Assembly (NCBI GenBank): GCA_032191485.1
Contig: JAVDOI010000003.1
Location: 4,267,194 to 4,331,193 of the forward strand
From: Leptoclinus maculatus
Lineage: Eukaryota; Chordata; Actinopteri; Perciformes; Stichaeidae
DNA: 64,000 nt
Reading direction: 5' to 3'
Each line of letters starts with the position of its first letter. Position 1 is the stretch's first letter. Below, piece by piece: positions 10,336 through 64,000 of the stretch. Under the pieces are notes generated by a model, which did not search any database, was not told the DNA's origin, and was given only the letters and a program-made list of their open reading frames with translations. Position numbers and translations under genes: made by a program.

Positions 10336-13300
10336 TCAGATATGTTGTGTAGAAAGTGGATATTTCGTCCTGAGGGTGGCGCTAGAGGACAGCTCATGGA
10401 TAGTCCAAATGGGAAAAGGGCTCATCCTCTGATTTACGTCATTGTGCTCGATACATTTTAGTGCAATGTTTCCACATAGAAACATCCGTCTCCACTGCTA
10501 GCGGGACCAAAAACAAAAAAAGACCAGTCCACATGTGTTATAGCATCATCACCCTTCTTTTCCCTTTACAAGGTCAGTCTTCCTGTCTGTTTTTAAATGC
10601 TAGCATTTAGTGTATGCTAAGGGGTTAGCTTGGAGCAGCAAACAAAGGGGCATTTTGAAAACTTTGGCCTCCTCACCCAACATGATAGTCTTCCACCTCA
10701 TCCACCTTCTTTTTAACTGCATGGTTCAGGCCCGCACACTAACTAATGGCCTGCCTCAGACAAAGGACAGGGCTGTGTCAGTGGCTGCCATTGACGAGCT
10801 CATGGCCTCTGTATGTTTTTGCATCCTGGGGGGGGAAGGGGGGGAGGGGGGGGAGTTTACATTCTCAAAACAGTGGATGTTTGATAACACATTTCATTTA
10901 CAGAAAGTATAACTCAATAGACAACTGAATAAATAAATAAATAAATATAAAAGCATTAGACATTTTGGCTTCTGGTTAAAATGGTCAGGGGTGTGTTGGC
11001 GGGGGGTGGGGGGGGGGGCTCATGACCTCTAAAAAATCCTGGCTGTGGCCTTGGCTTTGTATGGCTCCCATATCACAGACATTAGAGACTGCAGTGTCCA
11101 GTTTCTTTGTGACATCAGCCCTGGTTTCTGGATAAGAAAGCTGCCGTCTCAAAAAGGGAAATCTCGGGAGTCGGGGTGCATTTTGCTCAGTATTCTAAAG
11201 ATGCACGTGCTTACAAAATAATTACAGAAATAATTATGGCTACTTATGGACAAATGCTTTTCAGCAGATAGTAGACAAGACAGAAGCAGAAGCCGCTTTT
11301 AAAAGGAGCATTTTTTCACTGCCATTGCTTGCGGAGAAATGAAGCGCGGAGGGGGGGCGAGGAAGTGCTTAAAGTGACACCAAAGCTGGGCCTTGGCAAG
11401 CGGCAAGCTAAGCCTAAATGCCTGACTAACAGGCAACAGATAGAGTTGCACACTGCTTACTTCTGAGTCAACACTCTGTAATCTCAGCTCTCTGCCTGCA
11501 CCTGCCTCGCACAAACACGTACACATGGTTAGATTTACTATATGCATTGTGTGTGTGTGTGTGTGTGTGTGCGCGACATGAGCACTGTTGGTGTGCTTGT
11601 GATATGTGAATATGTGTAAGCATTCAGTGTCACAAACAAAGAAATCGGCAAAAAACAGTGAGATGGGATGGGACCGCAAAATAGACACGTAATGTAACTC
11701 ACGATTAAGCATCACTCAAATCCTGCATTATCATTTTTAATCCAGATTTATGTTTCGCCTTACTCGCGGTGTGACGTATCATCGGCCTTTATGGATAGAA
11801 TAAACCATAAAGAGAGACAATGGGGTAAGGCTGTTTTTGACATCCACTTGTGTTCTCCAGTATCTTCCTTTATTTTAAGTGCTTGTTATTTTGGCAACTA
11901 TAAATTATCTGGTCAAATCTTCAATTTGAAATCCTACTTCCACGGAAAAACTAGGTGACATGTTTTGTTTCAACGCACCAGAGGCCTTTGGCATATGACG
12001 ATACCTTGTCTCGCAGTGGTACAACGTACCCTTCTCCATAGGAGTGGAAACTAAATGCTGGCTTTGTTTGACCATCGCAGCTCGCGGGCTTAAAGCCGCG
12101 GTGTAACTGGATCAGATCAAACAGGATGGGTTGCCCAAAACGCTTGGCTCTAAATTTGGCTTAAAATAACATAATAATTGGCACACAAAAAAAAAATGTT
12201 AAGCAACTTGGCAGGACTGGTGCACAAAGCAAGAGGCAATGTTTCAAAATATTTCTCAAATTATTTCCAAAAAATGAATGAAAATGTCTTTCTTGTAGAA
12301 ACTAAATTTCTTCAACAGTGTTCCTCCAGGTCCCAAAAGAATTATTTATGAAATTCCCTCTGCCCCCTCTGAATTCAGTGCAGTCAGTCTCAAACTAGCC
12401 CATTCGAGGAACATCACCGGTAATGTGTTATAGAAAAGATGAAGCACTAGCCTGCGGTTGCAAGGGCCCGCTGCAGTTACGGCAGAGTTTCTACATTGCC
12501 ATGTCATCCCGGTTGTTTTGGAGGGCGCAGTTAAAGCGTTGAAATGTTCTCAAACAGCAGCTATTACTGTTACTGGTACGGCTCACCGTTTAAAGCACAC
12601 GGACTACACAGAGGGTGTGAAAATGTCAATAGTAGGAATGATTATCATGACAACTCTGTCTCAACATTTCAATTCAGTGACGTTTAAGAGCAAACAAATA
12701 GAAGCTACAGGGAAGAAGAAGAAAAAATGGCAGAGATTGTATGATTCCACCCACGCACCATTACTTGCTGGTGAAGGTTAATAGTTGATCCCCCAGTTCG
12801 GTGGGAATAATTCTCAACACAACTGGTGATTTTATGTCCAAGGACAGTTTTCCAGCCTCTCTTTAAAAATGGCCCTTCAGTCATATTGCATTATCTGTAT
12901 TCATGCTTGTCATGCTTCTTTTTAAGCTACCACCCATCCAGAACGCTTTGTGTCAGGTTGGCAAGTACATTTTTCTTTTTTTGCTGGTTAGATAGAGCAG
13001 AATTCTTGTGTCTTATTGCCAGCTCTGCTGCTCTACAATCTAAACGTCGTGGAATCGGTCTATACATTAAACGACAAGTTGTGTGAGAATAAAAAATAAC
13101 TTACTGGCGCAGAGATTTTTGTACCCCGCGGTGGGGCGCCAGGTTGGACTGAAACAGGAGCATTTCATTGAGGGATGGAAATCTCTCTTTGGGGCTCCTT
13201 CTCTAGTCGCTCTGGTGTTCGTTCCATAGTGGCAAACAATATGGAGGGCACTTGCTTTGATAGCGGAGGGTGCGTGAGGTATAAGGGGCAGTGTGGGCTG

Positions 13301-13351
13301 AGAGTCCCTCAACGAGGAGAGAAGCAGCGGGGCGAGGTCCTCCCGTCGCAG

Positions 13352-13352
13352 G

Positions 13353-13398
<46 letters not shown>

Positions 13399-13401
13399 TA
13401 T
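13352..13401. repeat. TA microsatellite with one GT interruption
   Basis: Two TA blocks joined by TGTATA at about 13378-13383. Confidence 0.9.
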
Positions 13402-15156
13402 CTGTCTGCAGTTCAAAGGTCGAGTGATCCTGCTGGCCACGACATCAAGTCCGTAGAGGTTCAGTCCGTCAGAGTCTCTGTCACACGGACAAAAGCCGCT
13501 CTGCTGTGATGCACATCACCATGTCCGGTTGGACTCTCATCAGTCGTCAGAAGGCGATTTGTGGTGCTGGTAGACTGGACGATGAGCGAGGACGAGAAGA
13601 ATGTGTGTGTGCAGGGGGTGTGGGGCGTGGGTGGGGGGTGGGGGGGACAAGTGAGTGTCGTTGATGGCACTGTGGTCCTCAGAGCGTCCATCTGTGAAAC
13701 AGAGTGGGAGGAGAATTAGACTGAGTCACCCCCCCCCCCCCCCCCAAGGCTGTTTTGTTTTTGTAAAGACGATGCATGAAAACAAAGCAGGCAGCTCCAA
13801 CTTTCATTCCAAGGTAAGTGGGAGAACGGAGGGTGTTCAGTTCAGAGCAACGGGGCTCATACAAGAACGGTTTTGGTGTTCAAAACACTGAGGAATCAAA
13901 CTGAAGGAAGTGCACATTTACAGCAGTCCCTCCTAATTCGGCGTTTATTCTCTTTGGTACACGCATTCGGTATCAGCTCGACGACACTTTTGGGCAAATA
14001 AAGAATGAAATATTCAGCGTCTGTTTCTCTGGTGGCATTCATTTGACATACTGTTTTAGATCATTCATAATGAATGCCTTGCGATATTGCACACGAGTGG
14101 GAAAAGGCAAGGTTACACTATATTTTCCCATTCCCGTTGGCATTTAGCAGCACTAACGGTGAACAGGCCTTGATTTCCATCTTTTGTCGTTATTAATTAC
14201 TCTCATTCAGAGCACTCATGTTACCGCAACTTGAATTGGTCTTCAATTGGTCTTGAATACAATTTCATTTAATTAGCAACTCGAGGAGTGCATCATTACA
14301 TTTGGTGTTAATGTGATGAATAAATCCTTTGACATGATAGACATTTCCATTCTGAAGCTCGTCAAACTCAAGCAACAGGTAATTTTCCTGTAAAATGAGA
14401 GAAATACATGTGGAACAAATCAGAAAATTGTTGGCTAAACACATGCTCAGGCAAGAAATGCATAAAAAAAACTTATATATGCATGATTTCTAGTATTTTG
14501 TCATTTCTATTAATATATTTTATTATCTAAAATCGAGTCTTAATATGTTATTTTAATGGTATTAACAAGTGGGCTTCCCTCCTGGTCCACTATCCCTTTT
14601 AGAGGCTTTTCAGAGTCAGTGGCCCTCCATGTGGCATTTAAATACACTGTCTGTCACAGTGGGGTTAGGACACTTTATACATGCACTCTGACATTGTTTT
14701 TGGATAAAAATGAACCTGCTTGATTGGCTACTGTCTGTCTGTATGAGAGCACAGGGTGTCAACCCTTGAATCAAGCATCACATTGTGAAATTCCGCTGAA
14801 GTGATCAGCCTTATTGTTAGCTACGCTGGACTGGACAAAACATAAAAGAACCCTTTTGCCAGAATTTCCCCAATTTTAGGATGATAAGACTAAATATGAA
14901 TAATAACATATTTAATAACTAAATATGAATAATAACTTAACTTGGTAAAGAACATTTTAGAATTAAAGGAGGTCATTTCAAATAGTTCTGAAATACATGC
15001 TGGGAAGTGAGAAACATCAAAAGCGAAACATCAAAAGCGACTGATTACTACAACAACAAAATATCAATGAATAAATCTGTGTAAATTCAAACTTAAATAC
15101 GGAGTCTGCACAACTACATAAGCATGTTTGTAGGAGCACACTGGGGTAAACCCACC

Positions 15157-46201
<31,045 letters not shown>

Positions 46202-46280
46202 GTTTTCTCTGAGATACTTCTGTCAATATTTGCGGTGAGGAGGGGTGAGAGAGGGGGTGAGAAAGAGAAAGAGAGAGAGA

Positions 46281-46311
<31 letters not shown>

Positions 46312-46620
46312 CGAGAGAGCGAGAGAGAGAGAGAGAGAGAGAGCGCGTGAGGCAGCGGCTGCTGTTTACAGTCGCCAGACGGCGGATGTCTTGCGGCTTT
46401 TCAGCGGCCCGTGTGACGCTGGTGATGCCGCCGAGGGCTTGCGGTGCCCGGCTAAATCAGCCATCTTCTGCCCGTATCCTCCGCGGTCCGTGCACCAGTG
46501 GCGAAGCCGCCTCTGTGAGTCAAAGGAGAGGTTGAGTGAGGGGGTGAAGGGGGGGTGAGCAAAACGAGACAGGAGGAGGGGCGTGCGCTGAAACATTATA
46601 TGACGCGTTGATGATCAGAG
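46202..46620 (-). promoter_or_regulatory. sobp: sobp 5' UTR and CpG-rich promoter region
   Basis: Immediately upstream of the sobp start is an approximately 125-base purine tract on the plus strand (46222-46350; GA and GC repeats, so CU-rich if transcribed as sobp 5' UTR). Then comes a GC- and CpG-rich stretch at about 46360-46520. This layout fits a CpG-island promoter; the transcription start is not determinable. Confidence 0.5.
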
Positions 46621-46829
46621 GTGGGTTATTTCTTATTCGCAATCAGGTGCCCACACACCGGTCACCCAGTCCCACATAGTTCTTCAGGGGAGTCTCACAG
46701 CCTACACGGTGTTGGTCACTACGCAATTGTGGTCTTTCTATATACAGACTTCACTGCTTCAGTCTTTAAACACCACACGGAAGTTCCAGTGCGTATAGTT
46801 CAATGATCATAAAAAGGCCTTTTCCCTGT

Positions 46830-47310
46830 CAGTCTTAACCAGAGCCGCTGTGCAGGTGTATAGTGCCTTGCTCAAAGACACGTTGGTAGGTCAGTGGAGG
46901 GATTTTAGAGTCACAGCTCTATTTGTCTTGAGGTTCAATATTAATGTATTGTCATTGTACAAAACAGGGTTGCAAAAAGAAATGCAGTTGTATCGTGCCA
47001 TTTTGCAATACATAAGAAAAACAAAAAAAATGTATGTTGGAGGATGAGTTCAAGATTCTCACTGGAAAGAAGCTGCTCTGTGGTCTGGTGTATACGCAGC
47101 AGATACTTCTGTATCTCTCGCCAGTCGGCAGCACAAGCTGTGACTGAGGTGGGTTTTGTCTTTTAACATCCTTTGGGCTCAGGTACCCCTTGTCACCGAT
47201 ATCACTGATGCTCTGTAGATGGGTACCGATGATGTTCCGTGTGATTTTAATCTGCACTCCTGTCCTGGGCCGTGGTCATCCCAAATGCCATTTTGTAATG
47301 TTTCCAGTCA
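46830..47310 (-). mobile_element. Degraded LINE 3'-region fragment
   Basis: It carries CCTTGCTCAAAGACACG and GAAGCTGCTCTGTGGTCTG, with further stretches resembling the region near the end of fish L2/Rex1-like LINEs read on the minus strand. No continuous coding frame remains. Assigned by resemblance only. Confidence 0.4.
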
Positions 47311-47329
47311 TGATGCTTTCTATTGCCCC

Positions 47330-47930
47330 TTTGTAAAAGTAAAAAAAAGAACCTGACAAAGAAATGTTCCTTCTTTCATTTCCTAAAAGAATATAGACAT
47401 TTTAAAAACTATTTTCACCATGATGTTCTACCAGTCTGTTGTGGCCAGTGCACTGTACTTCTCCGTAGTCTGCTGGGGGAGCAGCATTGGAGCCGGAGAC
47501 ACCAACAGACTCAACAAACTGGTTAAGAAGGCCCGCTCCATCACTGGTTGTAAACTGGACACTCTGGAACAGGTGTTGGAGAGGAGGACACTGAAGAAAC
47601 TATTATCCATATTGGATAACCAGGACCACCCTCTCCACCACCTACTGCAGGGACAGAGGAGCACTTTCTCCAACAGACTGATCCAGCTCCGCTGTCACAA
47701 GGACAGATACAGGAGAACATTCCTGTCCTCTGCTATAAGACTTTATAATAAATCACCTCTGGCCAGATCAATCACACAACTATAACACCGTTACTCTGTT
47801 GTTTGGTTAAATCTTTGCACTAGTTAGTTAATTTAATATTGTTCTATTTCATTGTATATATTGTGCATTTTTATATTTAATATTTGTACTGTTATTTTTA
47901 TTGCTTTGCTTTAAAATGTCCCTGTACCTC
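47330..47930 (+). mobile_element. LINE 3' fragment (L2/Rex1-like), plus strand
   Basis: A 5'-truncated non-LTR element. The C-terminal end of a reverse-transcriptase polyprotein is open from 47420 to 47785 (FYQSVVASALYFSVVCWGSS, LDTLEQVLERRTLKKLLSI, HPLHHLL, RLYN). It is followed by an AT-rich 3' UTR to about 47930. There is no catalytic core, so it is dead. Confidence 0.8.
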
Positions 47931-48048
47931 AGAATCAGAACCGTTTATTGCCATGGTATGTTGAACATGACTGGAGGTGCATAACATTTAACAATCAACA
48001 ACAATCAACACAGTGCAAAGTAGAAACATATTAAAATGTACAGAAAGA

Positions 48049-48112
48049 TATAAAATAAAGTAAAATATAAAATAAAGTGAAATATAAAATAAAGTGAAAT
48101 ATAAAATAAAGT
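48049..48112. repeat. 17-base tandem repeat in LINE 3' UTR
   Basis: About four units of AAATATAAAATAAAGTG. Confidence 0.8.
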
Positions 48113-48528
48113 GCACAAACGAACAGATAACAGGACTATAAACAAGTGAGATGTAAGTGTAGTGTAAAAGTGTCGAGTGTAATTAAATAAGAGCCTAGAA
48201 GGGATGTGCAGGGGAGTGTAGGAAATTGTCCTGGGGATGACAGAGTCAGTGGGGGACCCGGGCTCTGTTAATGAGCCCGACTGCGGATGGGAAGAAACTG
48301 TTCATGTGGCGTGAGGTCTTGGTCCTGATGGACCTCAGCCTCCTGCCAGATGGAAGGGGCATGAACAGTTTATGTCCAGGGTGAGAGGGGTCGGCTACAA
48401 TCTGTCTTGTTCGCTTCAGGGTCCTTGAAGCGAACAAGTCTTGGAGGGACGGCAGATTGCAGCCAATCACCCTCTCAGCAGAGCGGATGATGCGCTACAG
48501 GACCGTGATGGAGGAGCAGAGGATGGAC

Positions 48529-49230
48529 TCAATGATGGCTGTGTAGAAGTGCACCGTCATCGTCTTTGGCAGGTTGAATTTCTTCAGCTGCCTCAGGAAG
48601 CACATCCTCTGCTGAGCCTTCTTGGTGATGGAGCTGATGTTCAGCTCCCACTTGAGGTCCTGGGTTATGATGGAGCCCAGGAAGCGTAAAGGCCTCCACA
48701 GCCTCGACGGGGGAGTCACACAGAGTGATAGGGGCAGGCGGGGCTACGTTCTTCCTGAAATCCACAACCGTCTCCACTGTCTTTAGAGCGTTGAGCTCTA
48801 GGTTGTTCAGACCGCACCAGGTCACCAGATGGTCAGTCTCCCACCTGTAGGCGGACTCATCCCCACCAGAGATGAGTCCAATGAGGGTGGTGTCATCCGC
48901 GAACTTCAGGAGCTTGACGGACTGGTGACTGGAGGTGCAGCTGTTGGTGTACAGGGAGAAGAGCAGAGGGGAAAGAACGCAGCCTTGGGGGGAACCGGTG
49001 CTGATGGTCCTGGAGGCTGAGACGTGTTTTCCCAGCTTCACGCGCTGCTTCCTGTCAGACAGGAAGTCTGTGATCCACTTGCAAGTGGAGTCGGGCACGT
49101 GCAGCTGGGAGAGCTTGTCATGCAGCAAAGACGGGATGATGGTGTTAAAGGCAGAGCTGAAGTCCACAAACAGGATCCTGGCGTAGGTTCCTGGGGAGTC
49201 CAGATGCTGGAGGATGAAGTGAAGGGCCAA
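48529..49230 (-). pseudogene. Reverse-transcriptase fragment of the minus-strand LINE
   Basis: The longest open piece of the RT domain. It contains FVDFSSAF (motif A), SPQGCVLSP (motif B region) and FADD (motif C). From about 48690 down, the true frame continues in another phase (48495-48719: RFLGSIITQDLKWELNISSI), so the last 45 or so residues of this frame are not native. Confidence 0.85.
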
Positions 49231-49344
49231 GTTGACTGCGTCGTCTACAGACCTGTTGGCTCTGTAGGCAAACTGCAGGGGGTCCAGGAGTGGGTCAGTG
49301 AAGTCGGTGAGATACCTATCTATCTATCTAAAGATGTGTGGTGA

Positions 49345-49665
49345 CCACTCCATTCCATTTTCCATTCCATTATCCAAACCGCTTATCCAATCCCAGCTGA
49401 CATTGGGCGAAGGCAGGGTACACCCTGGACAGGTCGCCAGTTTATCGCAGGGCACATGTAGAGACAGACAAACATTCACGCTCACATTCACACCTATGGG
49501 CAATTTAGAGTCTCCAAATAATCTAAGCTGCATATCTTTGGAATGTCGGAGAAAGCCGGAGAACCCACGGAGAATCCAGGCAGAGAATGTGCAAAGTCCA
49601 CACAGAACCCAGGCCCCTCTTGCTGTGAGGTGACAGTGCTAGCCACTACACATCCGTGCAGCCCT
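49345..49665. repeat. Common teleost interspersed repeat
   Basis: It starts ATTCCATTATCCAAACCGCT and includes GGGTACACCCTGGACAGGTC, ATTCACACCTATGGGCAATT and TGCAAAGTCCACACAGAACC, ending in CCGTGCAGCCC. This is a very widespread fish repeat by recall; its class is not assigned. Plus-strand orientation follows its usual description. Confidence 0.75.
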
Positions 49666-50334
49666 GTGGTGCCATGTCAACGGAAAAACATTATAGCGGA
49701 AAGTCAGGCGCGTCCGGAGCAGGTGCATGATGTTGGCAGTCTTCTCAACTGAGAAAAAGCAATCAGAATAGAAGTGCAGCCTTAAAATAAATCCTTCATC
49801 ACTGTGATGGAAAAGGTCCAACACTCTCAAGGCCAAAGACAACTTTTTAAGACTGTTGTTTTATAATGTTCGAACCATCCTGATTGAAATAAAGTTCCAT
49901 TTGGCCTTCAGTGTTGCCTCTTCTACATCGGGTTGTTCCTTTAGGTAACAAAGTGCATGGTGCAAATAAGCCTCTGTTTTCATTTTGATGCCCTGCTAAT
50001 ACAGTTTACATCCACATCTACACGTTTTAAATGCACATGCATTCTGATGTATGTTGTCATACGGCTGTTTTAACGTGCTTTTTGACACGACATGTTGTGA
50101 CAATGTTGTGGCAGTGTCACAGCAGGATGTTTTACAGTGGGTTTCCTCAGCTAGAGGCCACTCAGTTACTGTAAAAAAGAACACACACAAAAGCAGGGTC
50201 ATTACTGGCATATGAAACAGTTGCAGATCCCATAAGGGATTTTTGCTACGGGCACGAATTTACCTGTTTCATCTGTGTACTACATGCTGTCACAGAATTA
50301 CAATGAGTTGGCAGGTGGAAAGCCACTGAGAGTA

Positions 50335-50345
50335 TGTGTGTGTGT

Positions 50346-50376
<31 letters not shown>

Positions 50377-50378
50377 GC
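50335..50378. repeat. GT repeat joined to a G-run
   Basis: About 12 GT units followed by 17 G. Confidence 0.9.
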
Positions 50379-52320
50379 GATGCTGCTCATGGCATTGTGA
50401 CACCCATTTGAGCTGAAAATAGGCAGAAAAACTGGAGCTGTGAACCGTGACGCAGGGTCAGGGTGAGATGTCTTGCGTGTGTTACAGTGCTGTTCCTGCC
50501 ATGCCTTTGCAAACGACCAACTCACCTGCATCGCACTGCTACTCCAGCCACAGCGGTCCGGTTTAGCGTAATATGACGGCAATGCTCCTGGTGATACACA
50601 GTGCAGTGATGCAGGTGGCGGCATGTGTGTGAATAGGGACATGTGAAGGAAAAATACTGTTTGTTTTTTTAGATTGTTGATTAGAATTGAAACAAAGCGT
50701 GTGTGTGGATTCTGGTGCAATTTTTTTCGCTGCAACTAAATATTGTTGTGACATATATTTCTAAAAACAAAAGTGCGACACTTGATACAGTTGTCCTTAA
50801 GCATACGTGAATATATAGTACGTGTGTTTGATTAGTCTAAGCAAAGGAAACTGCAGCATGTTACGTAAGTTGTCCTTGACAGACGCTGCCTCCAGTCCAG
50901 CAGTAAGCAGATGGAGTATTCAGTGAAAGCCCTGTTAGACCTAACGCTGTCGGGGTATTTCCCTATCATACTGTGGCACTGTCATATTGTAACAAGGATT
51001 GTATTACATGGGGGGGTTTTCACAATTTAAACACTTTGGTTTAAATGAGGAGCAAACTGTGAGGCAGGACTGTCTCTTAATACATCTTAAATAAGAAGAA
51101 GAATTTGTGCGCACAAGTTATAATACCTGGCCTCAATTTAATTAAATTGTCCGCACGTTTTGATGAATTCACAGGGCCAAATTAAGAAATTAAATAATTT
51201 TGGCAGTGCACAAGGTCGAGTCATTCATCCCATCCGCCACCTGCTGAAGGCACCCGTCCTTGTGGGTAGCTGCGGATAGAGACGCTTTAATTAAGCTTTA
51301 GCTTGGGGATGAGTTATGAAGACATGTTGACAACACTTGCTTCGGAAGGGATTATTGTTAGTAAAAGGCAATCAACGAGAATGTTAAGAGCTCGTGGATT
51401 ATGTTGATTATGCTATCGAAGTTTTCCGAGCATTTGGAATTTCCACACAACTGTATAGTTGGACGGCCCTGGAGAACTTCGTGGTTACGGATGCATGAGC
51501 TTGAAGCAGGCGCACCGCACTTCACCTCTCTTCTGGCTCTCTGTACACGTATCTCGTGCGCACCAGTCAACTAAAACGTGGGAGTGATTTCATTAAATTG
51601 AAGCCACAAAATATACACTGTGGGCACAAATGACTACTACTAAAATAAGTGATGTTCTCGAACGATTAAACATCAATGCATCAGATCACAAATCGGTAGA
51701 CCTACACTACAGCAATTCAACTATGCCAGCCCCAAAATATGATCCACGTATAGAGTTTTGTTTTCAAGGCAAAGCGACCCTAAATGTTTTGGCAATCAAT
51801 GCATCGGGCTCTTTTCACTGTCACAGAATTTAGTGATTCACTATTTAATGAGCACAATAAGTGATTTAAACAGATCCATACATGTAAAAAGAAATGTAAA
51901 CTCTTGTTTACTGGTTTGTAGCTAAAGGGGCACGAGGTTACCTTGAAAATATAGCACAACTGGCAAGCAGTTGTTGTTGGTGGTGAGTGAATGCTGTGAC
52001 ACCTTCACAGCTGACCAGACTTCTAAATAAATAATAATTGACATGCTTTGTATTTACACATTCATGTTGTGCAATCGTGCCCAGTGGTGGACAGGGACGA
52101 CAGGTGTCAACCAACTGTAAACGTTTCTATTTGACCAAGCTAAGGGGACACTTCGTTCATCTTAAACTTGCCGAATAAAGCACTGAAAACAAAGGAATGT
52201 ATAAATGGATTAATTTCACGTTCTATCTTTGACAAAAGACAAAGCAATGTAAAAGTGTCTCACTTTCTAACGGAGTTTCGCCAGAGGTGCTCTCCTACTT
52301 GATATAATGGGGCGTGTCCT

Positions 52321-52644
52321 GTCGGAATTGGGCGGAAGCCGTCATTACGTTGACGACGACGTAACGTCTTACGTATTTAAAGATGGCAGCTCGCAGTAAC
52401 CGACAGGTCTTGTGTTGTGAAACATCTAACTGTTCCCACCGTGACAGTGGTTTAGTTCTGTTATGATAGCAGATTTTACGTTTTAATAAGCGACACTAAC
52501 GCGGTATTGTTTAAGAACATGTCACACCGCTAACGGTTGAATCTGGAGATACAACTTTAAGATGGTGGCGGGCACCTGAATGGACTTACAGTGGTAAGCA
52601 ACTGTCTACAAACTACAAAAAAAACATTACAGTCAAGAGAGAAC
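52321..52644 (+). promoter_or_regulatory. pdss2: pdss2 promoter and 5' leader candidate
   Basis: Compact set of motifs ahead of the pdss2 start: GGGCGGAAG (52330-52338; GC box overlapping an ETS/GABP-like GGAAG), four ACGT cores between 52347 and 52374 (CRE/bZIP-like), a TATTTAA stretch (52374-52380), and AAGATGGCAGC (52380-52390), a YY1-like site of the type placed at the start of many nuclear genes for mitochondrial proteins. A second YY1-like site, AAGATGGTGGCGG, is at 52559-52571. Short upstream ORFs begin at 52383, 52562 and 52580. Function is inferred from motif content and position only. Confidence 0.5.

Positions 52645-64000
<11,356 letters not shown>

Larger units (their letters stand above)
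6713..15156. other. Noncoding interval between Tc1 element and the sobp stop codon
   Basis: No protein-coding exon is recognisable. Contents: a TA repeat at 8181-8211, a GT repeat around 11548-11571, an interrupted TA tract at 13352-13401, a C16-class homopolymer at about 13730-13746, and a fold-back repeat at about 10020-10335. The right-hand part, next to the sobp stop, should include the sobp 3' UTR (minus strand). AATAAA signals exist on the minus strand, for example at 9147-9152, but which is used cannot be told. I found no SCML4 exon here, although SCML4 follows SOBP in human. Confidence 0.4.
47931..49335 (-). mobile_element. LINE with partial reverse transcriptase (L2/Rex1-like), minus strand
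   Basis: It reads leftward from a truncated 5' end near 49320 (next to a CTAT repeat) through reverse-transcriptase motifs (ARILFVDFSSAFNTI, GSPQGCVLSPLLFSLYTN, and the catalytic LKFADDTTLIG at about 48.9 kb) to the C-terminal end at 48246. The frame is broken: a one-base insertion near 48685 shifts VEAF from RFLGSIITQDLKWE, and a deletion plus shift occurs near 48495 before ERVIGCNLPSLQ. The 3' UTR includes four copies of a 17-base AAATATAAAATAAAGTG-type unit (48049-48112). Inactive copy. Confidence 0.85.
46621..52320. other. Intergenic region between sobp and pdss2
   Basis: Divergent intergenic DNA. Retroelement fragments fill about 46.83-49.67 kb (separate entries), followed by unique-looking sequence with a GT/G tract near 50335-50378. 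No further gene is seen. Confidence 0.6.

Overview
This is a vertebrate, almost certainly teleost fish, nuclear window. It is intron-rich, carries many long CA/GT, GA/CT and TA microsatellites, and contains fish-type repeats: a Tc1/mariner element, a Tx1-clade LINE ORF1 and L2/Rex1-like LINE fragments. Three host genes can be anchored by exon-level homology and splice sites.

Left edge (1-2.5 kb): the first coding exon of a rock2-type Rho kinase on the minus strand, with its promoter side to the right. Next, 2.78-4.52 kb holds an intact Tx1-like LINE ORF1 (CCHC zinc knuckle) with no ORF2, lying between two GA tracts. At 5.30-6.68 kb a degenerate Tc1/mariner copy splits a TA microsatellite. From 6.7 to 15.1 kb there is no recognisable coding sequence, though part may be sobp 3' UTR.

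Centre (15.2-46.2 kb, minus strand): the complete sobp gene. Six coding exons can be joined in phase (46106-46201, 37185-37305, 35521-35730, 32626-32777, 22814-22909, 15157-17223), giving 913 codons plus stop. Two FCS-type zinc fingers, a long proline-rich region and two SUMO-interaction-like motifs are visible. The introns hold microsatellites and dispersed fish repeats, including a fold-back family with a TATGCTAAGCTAAGCT core.

Right (46.2-64 kb): a 6.4 kb intergenic interval with retroelement debris (two LINE fragments meeting tail to tail, and a common teleost repeat), then pdss2 on the plus strand. Only its first two coding exons (52645-52892 and 58694-58828) lie in the window. sobp and pdss2 are divergent, as SOBP and PDSS2 are on human 6q21; rock2 beside sobp is not the human arrangement. 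Upstream of pdss2 is a compact promoter candidate with a GC/ETS-like site, four ACGT cores in 28 bp and YY1-like motifs.

The genes do not form one pathway. SOBP is a nuclear zinc-finger protein linked to sensory and brain development, PDSS2 makes the coenzyme Q side chain in mitochondria, and ROCK2 is a cytoskeletal kinase. The least ordinary object is the ORF1-only Tx1-type element in a GA/TC microsatellite, which looks like a non-autonomous 'half-LINE'.
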